Shown here piece after piece: positions 15,413 to 24,007 of a stretch of DNA of 25,373 nucleotides. Position 1 is the stretch's first letter; each line of letters opens with the position of its first letter. This DNA comes from an uncultured Lachnospiraceae bacterium (GTDB taxonomy: Bacteria; Bacillota; Clostridia; Lachnospirales; Lachnospiraceae): assembly GCA_937891165.1 (NCBI GenBank), contig CALAEX010000179.1:1-25373 (forward strand), written 5' to 3'. The notes under the pieces were generated by a model. It searched no databases and was not told the origin of the DNA. It saw only the letters and a program-made list of their open reading frames with translations. Position numbers and translations under genes: made by a program.

Positions 15413-15425
15413 AAAGGATAGAAGT

Positions 15426-16757
15426 ATGAGATTGCCCAAATATAAGGAAACAAAAGGAATATTCTCTTGGTTATTGCAATGGTTTATTTCAGATAAAAAA
15501 TTGCAAAAGGTTTCTAATGTATATTCTGGAAAAACAAGAATAGAACTGAGAGAACACTTAGGGAAAGAACTTTTAAAAAAGCTAATTCCTATTACTATTT
15601 TTTCTATAGGATTAATTATCGTTGCCGTTTTTTTATTTTTAAAAGAAGCTCCAATCAACCATACAATTAAACGGCCTTCTTTTGGAAGTTCTGTTATTAC
15701 AGAAGAACTTGTAGTAGAAATGGAGGGTGGAAGTCAAGTTGTAGAATTGCAAATTGCACCAAGAGAATATAAACAAGAAGAGATAGAGGTACTTTATAAA
15801 GAAGCAGAGGAATATTTAGATAGTGTAATATTGGCACAAAATGAAAGTTTTTCAAGCATTATAGAGAATTTATATTTTCCAACTTCTATTCCAACGACCG
15901 GAGAGGAGATTCGTTGGAGTACAGAAAGTCCCTGGTTGATTACTTCAGATGGTATGGTGTGTAATGAAATGTTAGAAACAGATACTTCTGTAGAAATTAG
16001 AGCAAAGATTTCCTATGGTTCGGAATATCGAGTGTATACAAAAGTTGTAACCGTTGTACCTAGAGTTTATACAGAACAAGAACAAAATATTCGGAATGTG
16101 ATGAGCTATTTACAGCAAGTAGAACAACAGACAAGAACAGAAGAGTGGTTTGAAGTGCCAGAAGAAGTTTTGGGTTGGAAAATTATAAAACAACAAGAAA
16201 AAGGTTGGAAAATACCATTCTTTTTAGTATTAGTGTCAATTACAATACCAATATTAGTGTATTCTAGATTTTTTGAACATTTAGAAACGTTGCAAAAAAG
16301 AAGAAAAGAAGAAGCAGAAAATAGCTATTCGGAATTTGTTACAAAGTTATCTTTATTATTGGCAGCGGGTATTCCTGTACGACAGTGTTTTTTTCGTTTA
16401 GCGAAGGAATATGAACAAAATTATGGAGAAGAATATGTACTCACAACTGAATTAAAAAGAGTAAAACAAGAATTAGAATATGGACATTCAGAAAGTGCCG
16501 TTTATGAAACATTTGGCAGACGAATTGGAGTATTATCTTATCAACGAATGGCATCGTTATTAACACAAAATGTTTCAAAAGGAGTTCAAGGAATTCGAGT
16601 GTTACTTTTGCAAGAAGCGAAAGAAGTTATGGCGGAAGAACGAGCTAAAATAAAAATAAAAGGAGAACAAGCAGGAACAAAATTACTATTTCCAATGATG
16701 GGACTATTAGCATTAGTATTTGCCATTTTATTAGTGCCAGCATTTCAGTCGCTTTAA
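15426..16757 (+). CDS. tadC: TadC-like platform protein with inserted extracytoplasmic Ig-like domain
   Basis: Second pilus platform protein, 443 residues against about 300 for a standard TadC. Topology read from the sequence: cytoplasmic 1-51, membrane helix 52-72 (PITIFSIGLIIVAVFLFL), extracytoplasmic 73-262, membrane helix 263-281, cytoplasmic T2SSF domain about 303-420 (FVTKLSLLLAAGIPVRQCFF), and a final helix 421-440. The extracytoplasmic part has LYFPTSIPTTGEEIRWST...PWLITSDGMV (about 149-178) followed by strands to VVTVVPR. This pattern resembles atypical bacterial Ig-like domains (W in strand, DG turn). The insertion falls exactly in the external loop between the first two helices, so it does not disturb the motor-facing domain. 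The SD AGAAAGG lies before the ATG, 13 bases after tadB. Confidence 0.85.
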   Translation: MRLPKYKETKGIFSWLLQWFISDKKLQKVSNVYSGKTRIELREHLGKELLKKLIPITIFSIGLIIVAVFLFLKEAPINHTIKRPSFGSSVITEELVVEMEGGSQVVELQIAPREYKQEEIEVLYKEAEEYLDSVILAQNESFSSIIENLYFPTSIPTTGEEIRWSTESPWLITSDGMVCNEMLETDTSVEIRAKISYGSEYRVYTKVVTVVPRVYTEQEQNIRNVMSYLQQVEQQTRTEEWFEVPEEVLGWKIIKQQEKGWKIPFFLVLVSITIPILVYSRFFEHLETLQKRRKEEAENSYSEFVTKLSLLLAAGIPVRQCFFRLAKEYEQNYGEEYVLTTELKRVKQELEYGHSESAVYETFGRRIGVLSYQRMASLLTQNVSKGVQGIRVLLLQEAKEVMAEERAKIKIKGEQAGTKLLFPMMGLLALVFAILLVPAFQSL

Positions 16758-16821
16758 ATTTGTAAAGGAACATAATTTTCATAGATAAAGAGAAAAAATT
16801 TACTTTAGGAAGGAAAAAAAG

Positions 16822-17049
16822 ATGGAAGAAAAAGAACAAGTAGTAGAGCAAGAAATACAGCAAATAGAAGAAATGGAGGAAGATTTAAAAGATTTTTGGC
16901 AGGATGATAGAGGAGTTGGTGTCATTGAAATTGTATTAATTTTGGTTATTTTAATCGGATTAGTTTTGATATTTAAAGAAGAGATTACGGAAATTGTAAT
17001 GGATGCCTTTTCTAAAATAACAGGAGATGCAAATAGTATTTTAAAATAA
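16822..17049 (+). CDS. flp: Flp-type IVb prepilin
   Basis: Major pilin candidate, 75 residues. A long acidic leader of 31 residues (MEEKEQVVEQ...DDRG) ends in the prepilin cleavage site RG|VGVIE. Gly31 is the -1 residue and Glu36 falls at +5, as required by TadV-type peptidases. The mature 44-residue peptide begins with the hydrophobic helix VIEIVLILVILIGLVLIF and ends in a short polar tail (KITGDANSILK). Leader and mature sizes fit Flp1-like pilins of Clostridia. The SD AGGAAGG lies upstream. The prepilin peptidase is encoded at 20279. Confidence 0.9.
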   Translation: MEEKEQVVEQEIQQIEEMEEDLKDFWQDDRGVGVIEIVLILVILIGLVLIFKEEITEIVMDAFSKITGDANSILK

Positions 17050-17060
17050 GAGGAAGAAGT

Positions 17061-19403
17061 ATGGAGAGAGAAAAAGGAAGTATTACGGTGTTTCTTTCTT
17101 TAATATTAGTATTATTATTTTCCTTTCTTTTGACAACGTTAGAGGTGGCTAGAATAACAGGAGCTAGTGCATATGTTTCTATGATAGCACAAGTAGCAGG
17201 GGATTCTTTCTTAGCATCGTACTATTCTCCTTTATTTGAAGAATATGAGCTATTTGGAGTTGATGCTGGGTATAAAACAGCTTATATATCAGAACAGGAA
17301 ATAGAGGAGCGTTTATTACTTCCTATTACTTATGGATTAGAAGGAATCAAAGGAGGTTTATTATCTTTTGAAGATACTATTGTGTCATTACAAGCATATC
17401 AAACATTATTATCAAAAGAAAGTTTTCTAAATCAAGTAAAGGAACAGACGATTTTAGATGGAACAAGATTAGCAGTTACAAAGTTTTTTGATTTAGAAGT
17501 ATTATCTGATGTTGCAAATATAGGAGAAGTGTATCAAAGACAGGAAGAAGTTTTACAAAAAACTAATACAATAACACAAGAATTGTTACAATTGATGGAG
17601 TTAGTGGATGGAATTTGTATGACAGAGCAAGGTCTTTCCTTAGATAAAAATGGTCGATTGCAGTTAAGAAATTCTTTTATAAAACAATTGGTTTCTATTA
17701 GTAAAGAAGAACTATCGCAACTATATGATAATGAAGAAGTCTTTCAGACAGTACAACGGGGAATTTTTTCACCAAAAGAAATAGCAATTCAAATAAAACA
17801 GCTAGTAATAGAAGCAGAAAATTATAAGGAACAAATTTCTGATTATGATGAAGAATTAAAAAAATATAAGGAAGAACTTTCTTTATTACAGGACGAAATT
17901 AATTCTGTATTAGAAGGGGAATATAAAACAGAACTTTTAGAGAAAAAAAAGGAAATAGAAGAAAAAAGAAAAGAAGTATCTGCGGAAAGAGATTTGATTG
18001 TAGAACAGTTAGATTTAGTGTTAATGGACGCTTCGGAGCAATATGACAATTTACAACAAAAGCTGAATGATATAAAAGAGTTATTAGAGGAAGCATTAAA
18101 AATTTTGGAAAGATTAGAGATAAAACAAGCAATTGTTAAAATAGGAGTAGAAGATTACGAAGAGTTTCTTTTGAATAAGAAAGAGGAGCTTTCCAAAGAA
18201 TTATATCAAGTATTTGAACAAGAACTTATAACAATGAAACTTTATCTTGGAATGGAAGAACAAGGATACTATGTACCAGTAATGCGACAAAGTTTACAAA
18301 AAAACCAAAGATTACTTCAAGAGATTTCTTTATCAGGTTTTTTAGAGAATGATTTAACAAAAGTAAATCAAGAAATGGAGGTAATACAAGCAAGGATAGG
18401 AGAATATACAGTAGAGGGATTATGGTTTAAGTATGGAGAAATTGTAGTGACAGAAGAAACAGGATATTCTGTAATAGAAACAATACAAGAATTAGTGACA
18501 GAAGGGTTATTATCTTTTGTTGGAATAGAGGAAGATAAAATTTCGAATAGAGAACTTTTAGGTCAAGAATTACCTTCTCAAATAAGAGATACCAAACCTC
18601 TGACAAATGAGTTGCTTGTATGTATGAGTTCTATTATAAGCTTATTACAAGAAGAAAAAATACAAGAATTGTTAGAAGGTGCAACAGAGTATGCATTAAA
18701 TGCAATAGCATTGGAATTATATTTTCATCAGCATTTTGGAAATTATATAGAAGAACAATTATATTCTAAACTTCTTTATGAACGAGAGTATTTATTATTT
18801 GGACAGTTAAAAGACCAAGAAAATTTATTTTATATGGTACTTTATCTAGTGGCATTTCGCACATTATTCACCATGATAGAACTTATAAAAACTCCACAAA
18901 AAATGACACAGTTACAGAGCTTTGCAACAGCTATTGCAGGTATCACAGGGTTACCGTTATTGATTTCCGCAACAAAGTATGCGTTGTTATTGTTATGGTC
19001 GGTTGAGGAAGCCTTTATTGAAGTTGCTGCGTTGTTGCAAGGGAAAAAGTTTTCTATGTTTCAAGGTAGTGGAGGGAAACTTTCTTTGGATGAAATTTTT
19101 AAATTTCATCCAGAAGTAGTTACTAAAAAAGTGAAAGAGATTTCAGAAGTAGAGAATGGAATAGGATATCAAGAATATCTTATGATATTTTCATTAATAC
19201 AACCGATAGAGAATAAACTATATTATGCTATGGATTTGATACAAGAAAATATGAGATATCGGTATAGAGATAGTTTTCGCATGAGAAATATAGTAACTCA
19301 AATTGAGTTTCAAATGACAACTAAATTAAAAAAGAAATATGACACAGGATTTTTTTCTGAACGAGCATTTGAATTAAATTGGCAACAAATATATTCTTAT
19401 TAA
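17061..19403 (+). CDS. DUF5702 / TadG-like large membrane-anchored pilus-locus protein
   Basis: A 780-residue protein. The N-terminus EKGSITVFLSLILVLLFSFLLTTLEVAR (5-32) is the pilin-like TadE/TadG helix used in this family (compare GSITVxLSL of DUF5702). A helical region follows with a strong, charged coiled coil at about 255-360, rich in Glu/Lys/Leu heptads (YKEELSLLQDEINSVLEG, KKKEIEEKRKEVSAERDLI). Near the C-terminus there are two to three further hydrophobic segments (about 590-610 and 622-660). The long body between is predicted to lie outside the membrane as a minor-pilin or scaffold-like element. It starts 11 bases after the pilin stop, with AGGAAG upstream. Function is inferred from locus membership. 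Confidence 0.75.
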   Translation: MEREKGSITVFLSLILVLLFSFLLTTLEVARITGASAYVSMIAQVAGDSFLASYYSPLFEEYELFGVDAGYKTAYISEQEIEERLLLPITYGLEGIKGGLLSFEDTIVSLQAYQTLLSKESFLNQVKEQTILDGTRLAVTKFFDLEVLSDVANIGEVYQRQEEVLQKTNTITQELLQLMELVDGICMTEQGLSLDKNGRLQLRNSFIKQLVSISKEELSQLYDNEEVFQTVQRGIFSPKEIAIQIKQLVIEAENYKEQISDYDEELKKYKEELSLLQDEINSVLEGEYKTELLEKKKEIEEKRKEVSAERDLIVEQLDLVLMDASEQYDNLQQKLNDIKELLEEALKILERLEIKQAIVKIGVEDYEEFLLNKKEELSKELYQVFEQELITMKLYLGMEEQGYYVPVMRQSLQKNQRLLQEISLSGFLENDLTKVNQEMEVIQARIGEYTVEGLWFKYGEIVVTEETGYSVIETIQELVTEGLLSFVGIEEDKISNRELLGQELPSQIRDTKPLTNELLVCMSSIISLLQEEKIQELLEGATEYALNAIALELYFHQHFGNYIEEQLYSKLLYEREYLLFGQLKDQENLFYMVLYLVAFRTLFTMIELIKTPQKMTQLQSFATAIAGITGLPLLISATKYALLLLWSVEEAFIEVAALLQGKKFSMFQGSGGKLSLDEIFKFHPEVVTKKVKEISEVENGIGYQEYLMIFSLIQPIENKLYYAMDLIQENMRYRYRDSFRMRNIVTQIEFQMTTKLKKKYDTGFFSERAFELNWQQIYSY

Positions 19404-19421
19404 AAAAGGAGGTGCATTCCA

Positions 19422-20282
19422 ATGCCTGTTCTTATTTGTCAAACGCAAGTAATCAATAATAAAAGATGGACCATCTCTCCCAAAAGAAATAAATTTTTAT
19501 ATAGGCATAATAAGAGCAGGGATTGGAGTGCATCTCTAACAGTAGAAGCAGCATTCATAGTTCCAATGTTTTTCTTTGTTATCTTTTTAGTGTGGCAGAT
19601 TTTTTTGTTATTAATGTTTCAATTAAAAGTAGGTGAACAAGTAACAAAAACTTTGCTAGAATATTCCCATTTAGGTTATGTAGAACAAGAAGCAACACAA
19701 GAAAATGTGGATATTTCTTGGCTTTATGAAACTCTTTTGTGGACGAATTTTCCAGAATATAAGAATGTTACGGGAAGGTGGGTAAATTGTAATACAAAAG
19801 AAGATGGACAAATTTTAGTAGAGATAAAGTATGATTTTTTATGTGAAACAATATTTTTTCCAACATTTTCTGTACCAGTGATTCAAACATTTCAATTTTA
19901 TCCTTATTTTGGAGAACAAGACGAAGATAAATTGAATGAAGTAGTAAAAGTAAAAAAAGAAATTGTTTATATGACAGAGTATGGTAGTGTATATCATGTG
20001 TCAAAAACGTGTGCGTATTTAATTGTAAGATTAAAAAGAATATTATTTTCGGATGTAATTACAACAAGGAATAATGATGGACAACTATATACAGAGTGTA
20101 GTAAGTGTGCAGAAGAAGAAAGAAAGGAACAGGTTTATATTTCTATAGGTGGAAATAAATATCATTGGAGTTTACAATGTCCAGCAATTAAACGTACTAT
20201 TTTAGAGAAAACAAAGGAAGAAGTAGGTGGAATATCCATTTGTCATAAATGCCAAAAGCAGGATGAGGAGAAGTTAAAATGA
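19422..20282 (+). CDS. TadE-like pseudopilin with tandem Cys/His modules
   Basis: A 286-residue protein. A basic cytoplasmic N-terminus of about 36 residues leads into the TadE-type helix ASLTVEAAFIVPMFFFVIF (37-55), continuing to about 66. The C-terminal third carries two copies of a YH-x4-C ... C-x2-C pattern: His192/Cys197/Cys226/Cys229 and His248/Cys253/Cys274/Cys277. Such sets often bind zinc or form disulphides. Since the TadE helix exports the C-terminus, these modules should be extracytoplasmic. The start has a near-perfect SD (AAAGGAGGTG). The 3' end overlaps the prepilin peptidase start by 4 bases (ATGA). Identity as a minor pilin is inferred from the helix and context. Confidence 0.8.
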   Translation: MPVLICQTQVINNKRWTISPKRNKFLYRHNKSRDWSASLTVEAAFIVPMFFFVIFLVWQIFLLLMFQLKVGEQVTKTLLEYSHLGYVEQEATQENVDISWLYETLLWTNFPEYKNVTGRWVNCNTKEDGQILVEIKYDFLCETIFFPTFSVPVIQTFQFYPYFGEQDEDKLNEVVKVKKEIVYMTEYGSVYHVSKTCAYLIVRLKRILFSDVITTRNNDGQLYTECSKCAEEERKEQVYISIGGNKYHWSLQCPAIKRTILEKTKEEVGGISICHKCQKQDEEKLK

Positions 20283-20698
20283 AAGGATTAGATATTGTAG
20301 TACTCATAGGGTTAGGGATACTTGCAATCATTGATATAAAAAAGAAAAAAATACCAATATGGTTTGTAGGAACATTTAGTATTATTGTTTTGTTAATGCG
20401 ATTTATAGAAGGAATAGTTTGGTTCGATGTTATGGGCGGTGTTTTTCTAGGAGTATTAATATTGATTTTAGCTGTTTGTAGTAGAGAAAATATTGGAATT
20501 GGAGATGGTTTAGTATTATGTGTGTTAGGAATAGGATATTGTTTAGAAGATATGATAGGTATTTTAGGCATTTCCTTTTTTCTTGCAGCAATTTGGGCGA
20601 TAGGATTATTACTATTAAAAAGAGCAAATAAAAAAACAGAATTTCCATTTTTGCCTTGTCTTTTTACAGGGTATCTTTTTATTGTTTGGATAAAGTAA
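20279..20698 (+). CDS. tadV: Prepilin peptidase, TadV/CpaA type (A24 aspartic protease)
   Basis: Integral membrane aspartic protease that removes the prepilin leader after Gly. 139 residues and several membrane helices, typical of the short TadV form with no N-terminal methylase domain. The two catalytic Asp residues are visible: Asp19 in AIIDIKKKKIP and Asp76 in NIGIGDG (GxGD motif). The C-terminus ends in the FPFLPCLFTGYL segment common in this family. Its ATG overlaps the upstream stop (ATGA), so translation is coupled. Its substrate in the locus is the Flp prepilin at 16822, and perhaps the TadE-like pseudopilins. Confidence 0.93.
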   Translation: MKGLDIVVLIGLGILAIIDIKKKKIPIWFVGTFSIIVLLMRFIEGIVWFDVMGGVFLGVLILILAVCSRENIGIGDGLVLCVLGIGYCLEDMIGILGISFFLAAIWAIGLLLLKRANKKTEFPFLPCLFTGYLFIVWIK

Positions 20699-20712
20699 GA
20701 GGAAAAAGTAAA

Positions 20713-20931
20713 ATGAAAGTAAAAGCAAGTTATACAGTAGAGGCATCTTTGATTTTTCCACTGATTTGTTTGATTTTATGTGGAATAATTACATTCACAT
20801 TAAATTTATATAACCAAGTAGAGCATTTCTCTATAGAAAAACAGAAAAAAATAGAAAATAAAGCAGAGGCTGTTATATGGATAAGAATACAAACAGTAGT
20901 AGAAGATGTAACACAGGAGGAAGTTAAGTAG
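20713..20931 (+). CDS. Small TadE-like pseudopilin
   Basis: A 72-residue protein: short head MKVKASYTVEAS, then hydrophobic helix LIFPLICLILCGIITFTLNLY, then a charged tail. The A-S-Y-T-V-E-A-S-L-I-F-P motif is the same class as the SLTVEAAFIVP of the larger pseudopilin at 19422, so this is a minor pilin/TadE candidate without an added domain. The start at ATG 20713 (SD GAGGA) is used; the longer in-frame ORF from 20656 runs back into the peptidase gene. Its stop overlaps the next GTG start by one base (TAGTG). Confidence 0.8.
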   Translation: MKVKASYTVEASLIFPLICLILCGIITFTLNLYNQVEHFSIEKQKKIENKAEAVIWIRIQTVVEDVTQEEVK

Positions 20932-22187
20932 TGCAAGCAGAATATAAAAAAGAATGGATGGATACTTATTTATGGATATTGCCAGAGCATCAAATAGAGG
21001 ATAGTTATATAGAAAAAATGCTATTGCACAATCAAGGAGAAGGGAGATTAGAGTTTTCAAAACAGCAAAAAGAAGGAGAAGAATATTATTGTTATAAAAT
21101 TACAGGAAAAAAAGCACTTCATAGTGTATATTCTATGATGACAATAGGGGAACGACAGATTAGAAGTATTTTACAACAATTATTTGCAACATTAGAAAAT
21201 GGGAAGGAATATTTGTTAGCAGAAGAAGATTTTGTCTTATCTCCTACTTATATTTTTGCGACATTTCCGCAGATGGATATGGAATTATGTTATGTTCCTG
21301 GATATGGTGTACCCTTGAAAGAACAATTAGAAGGTTTATTTGAGTATCTTTTGAATCGTGTGGATTATGAGGATAAAAAAGCAGTGGAACTATTATATAG
21401 TTGCTATATATTTTGCATGAAAGAACAAGGCGGATTACAGGAAATAAAAAAATTATTAGTTCAAGAAGTATCAAAACCAATAGAAAGAAAAGAAGATTTT
21501 TTAGGACAAAGAAGAATAGAAGAAAAAGAGTTGACGCAAGTAAACTTAGATACTATAGATAATTATAGACGGAGTTTAAAAACAGAATATTTGCAACAAG
21601 AGAACGAGCAAGAAAAGCTAGACAGTTTAGTAAAAGAGAAAAAGCAATCACAGAAAAAAGTATCTTATAAAGGGAAAAAACAAAAAAAGATAACATATCC
21701 AGAGGCAGAAGATAATAGAACGATACAAACAACTTCGTATATTTCTTGGTTGTCTAATTTCTTTCTTCATAAACAAAAGAAAGAATTACTTCTAGCGGAA
21801 AAACAAGAAGAGTATCGCGTAGAGCCAAAGAAGGAAGAAAAAATAGAGGAATTAGAACGAACGGTTTTATTATCTATGGTGTCAAAAGAAGAAGTTGTAT
21901 TAATTTGTGAATCATCAGGAGAAATTATTTCATTAACAAAATTTCCATTTTATATTGGAAGTACACCAGATTATGTAGATTATGTATTAACAGTAGGAGG
22001 AGTTAGTAGAATACATTGTTGTATTAGTCAAAAAGGGGATTCTTATTATTTAGCTGATTTAAATTCTACAAATGGCACTTATTTGAATAAAAAGGAAGTA
22101 ATGCCAGGAAAAGATGAATTGTTGTCCGCAAATGACGAAATTCGTATTGCTTCTATGAAATTTTATATTAAATTTTCTTGTCACTAA
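20931..22187 (+). CDS. DUF6382-like protein with C-terminal FHA domain
   Basis: A 418-residue soluble protein, last gene of the Tad operon. Residues 1-185 form an alpha/beta region (EYKKEWMDTYLWILPE..., KALHSVYSMMTIGERQIRSIL) that fits the DUF6382 domain usually found ahead of FHA in Clostridia, by recollection. A basic/acidic linker spans about 185-320. The FHA domain (about 337-416) shows GGVSRIHCCIS and DLNSTNGTYLN, the phosphothreonine-binding loops. The first loop reads IGSTPDY where many FHA domains have GR or GK. No Ser/Thr kinase is in the window, so a partner must be encoded elsewhere. GTG start with ACAGGAGG 10 bases upstream. Likely a regulatory input to the pilus machinery; this is inference. 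Confidence 0.8.
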   Translation: MQAEYKKEWMDTYLWILPEHQIEDSYIEKMLLHNQGEGRLEFSKQQKEGEEYYCYKITGKKALHSVYSMMTIGERQIRSILQQLFATLENGKEYLLAEEDFVLSPTYIFATFPQMDMELCYVPGYGVPLKEQLEGLFEYLLNRVDYEDKKAVELLYSCYIFCMKEQGGLQEIKKLLVQEVSKPIERKEDFLGQRRIEEKELTQVNLDTIDNYRRSLKTEYLQQENEQEKLDSLVKEKKQSQKKVSYKGKKQKKITYPEAEDNRTIQTTSYISWLSNFFLHKQKKELLLAEKQEEYRVEPKKEEKIEELERTVLLSMVSKEEVVLICESSGEIISLTKFPFYIGSTPDYVDYVLTVGGVSRIHCCISQKGDSYYLADLNSTNGTYLNKKEVMPGKDELLSANDEIRIASMKFYIKFSCH

Positions 22188-22261
22188 AGAAAGAAACTGT
22201 TATACTATTTTCTAGTTAAAATAATACATAATACATAAATGAGCAAGATGAGGAATCAATA

Positions 22262-22897
22262 TTGAACGAAAGTAAAGGATTATTTGAACCAGAAGAAAAA
22301 TCAATAAATATTGTAATTATTATAATTACAGCAGTAGTATTTTTTCTTATGGAATTATGGGAAAAAAGTCAAACGGATGGATATTTTTTAGGAAATACAA
22401 CAGAATTTTTTTTAGAACATGGAGCATTATATGCACCAAAATTATTAGCAGGAGAATGGTATCGAGTCATTACGTATCTTTTTCTGCATAGTGGAATAGA
22501 GCATTTAATGAATAATATGTTGGTTTTATATTTTTTAGGGAATGCATTAGAACATTACATTGGGAAAATATGGTATGTAATATTGTACTTTTTTAGTGGG
22601 ATTATTGCAGCTATGGGTTCTGTTTTGTATAATACAGAGTATCCTGTTTGTGTTGGAGCTTCTGGTGCTGTTTTTGGTGTAATAGGAGCAATGCTTTGGG
22701 TTGTGTTGAAAAATCGAGGAACATTACAAGGAATTTCTAAAAAACGTATGTTGTTTTTTGTTTTTTTAAGCGTATATGGCGGTTTTACAAGTCAAGGTGT
22801 TGATAATGCGGCACATGTGGCAGGACTAGTAGGTGGTTTTTTTCTTGCAATCCTTATTACAATGATAGAAAAGAAAGGTGAAGTAACCTACACTTAA
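22262..22897 (+). CDS. Rhomboid family intramembrane serine protease
   Basis: A 211-residue, six-helix membrane protease that cleaves membrane-spanning substrates within the bilayer. Catalytic Ser134 lies in GASGAVFG and catalytic His185 in DNAAHVAGLVGGF. HLMNNML (81-87) supplies the oxyanion-hole Asn, and the GEWYR loop is at 65-69. The start is TTG 22262 with GAGGA upstream; no ATG is in frame nearby before the first helix. It lies 74 bases after the Tad operon with no terminator between, so co-transcription is possible, but a functional link is not shown. Confidence 0.93.
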   Translation: MNESKGLFEPEEKSINIVIIIITAVVFFLMELWEKSQTDGYFLGNTTEFFLEHGALYAPKLLAGEWYRVITYLFLHSGIEHLMNNMLVLYFLGNALEHYIGKIWYVILYFFSGIIAAMGSVLYNTEYPVCVGASGAVFGVIGAMLWVVLKNRGTLQGISKKRMLFFVFLSVYGGFTSQGVDNAAHVAGLVGGFFLAILITMIEKKGEVTYT

Positions 22898-22936
22898 AAT
22901 AGAAAACTATGGATGGAAACAATGGAGGATTTGTGT

Positions 22937-23941
22937 ATGCGTGTTCATATTTATTATGGTGGCAGGGGATTGATTGAAGATTCTACTTTGTATGTACTTT
23001 CTAGAATTACAAATGTTTTGGAAGAACTTCGTGTAGATGTGAAACGGTATAATCTTTATGAGTGTAAAAATGAGATAGCAGTATTAGCGAATGGAATCAA
23101 GGAAGCAGATGGTGTGATTTTGGCAGCATCTGTGGAGTGGTATGGAATAGGTGGTTTATTACAGCAGTTTTTAGACGATTGTTGGTTATATGCAGATAAA
23201 GAAAAATTATCGAAGCTTTATATGATGCCAGTCGTTATTTCGTCTACTTATGGAGAACGAGAAGCAGAGCAGAATTTAATGAAATCATGGGAATTACTTG
23301 GTGGACTTTTATGCCAAGGAATTACAGCTTATGTAGAAGTACAAGCAGATTTTGAAACGAATGGAACTTATGCAAAAATTATCGAATCAAAAGCAGAGAA
23401 TTTATATCGAACGATTAATCAAAAAATAAAAGCACTTCCTTCTAGCACAGTGGCATTAAAGCAGACGAGTGTAAGAAGTATTCCAATGGAATTAACACCT
23501 CAAGAAAGTGAACAACTGTCGAAATATGTTTCGGACGATACTTATGTAAAAAAACAAAAAGAAGATATTGAAGAATTGTCTCAGCTTTTTAAGGAGATGA
23601 TGGATAAGACAGAAAATCAAAAAAATGGGCAGGAGTTTATTAGTAATTTAAAAGCAAATTTTAAACCGCCAGTAGAAGAATTAAAGGCTGTCTTTGAAAT
23701 TCGCATGACAGATACAGGAAAAACATTAGTAATTGAGGTAAATAATGCTCAATTAAAATGTTATTATGGAGAAAGTAGTTATTCGGATGTAGTGGCTACA
23801 ACAACAAAACCCGTCATTAATCGTTTAGTTACAGGTAGAACAACATTTCAAGGGGCATTTATGACAGGAGAATTAACAGCGAAAGGAGATTTTAAAACAC
23901 TTCGTATGTTTGACCAATTGTTCCAATTTAATATTATCTAA
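22937..23941 (+). CDS. Flavodoxin-like / SCP2 sterol-carrier domain fusion protein
   Basis: A 334-residue cytoplasmic protein. Residues 1-155 have the flavodoxin-like pattern: MRVHIYYGGRG with a start-of-strand loop, DGVILAASVEWYGIGGLLQQFLDD and MPVVISSTYGEREAEQNLMKSW, typical of NAD(P)H:FMN reductase-like proteins. A charged helical linker (about 170-235) joins a C-terminal SCP2 domain (about 240-334: FEIRMTDTGKTLVIEV, TGRTTFQGAFMTGELTAKGDF). SCP2 domains bind lipids or acyl groups. The true substrate is unknown. The start at ATG 22937 is set by GGAGG 8 bases upstream; an earlier in-frame ATG at 22913 lacks an SD. Confidence 0.85.
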   Translation: MRVHIYYGGRGLIEDSTLYVLSRITNVLEELRVDVKRYNLYECKNEIAVLANGIKEADGVILAASVEWYGIGGLLQQFLDDCWLYADKEKLSKLYMMPVVISSTYGEREAEQNLMKSWELLGGLLCQGITAYVEVQADFETNGTYAKIIESKAENLYRTINQKIKALPSSTVALKQTSVRSIPMELTPQESEQLSKYVSDDTYVKKQKEDIEELSQLFKEMMDKTENQKNGQEFISNLKANFKPPVEELKAVFEIRMTDTGKTLVIEVNNAQLKCYYGESSYSDVVATTTKPVINRLVTGRTTFQGAFMTGELTAKGDFKTLRMFDQLFQFNII

Positions 23942-24007
23942 TTGAGTGAAGACAATGATTTTTCTATGTAGAATATTTTGTGATGAATAAAAATTTAGGA
24001 GGGTTTT

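Noticed and set aside
20197..20571. A 124-codon minus-strand open frame opposite the prepilin peptidase
   Set aside because: It is a shadow of two well-supported plus-strand genes, has Ile/Pro/Thr-rich shadow composition and no ribosome-binding site.
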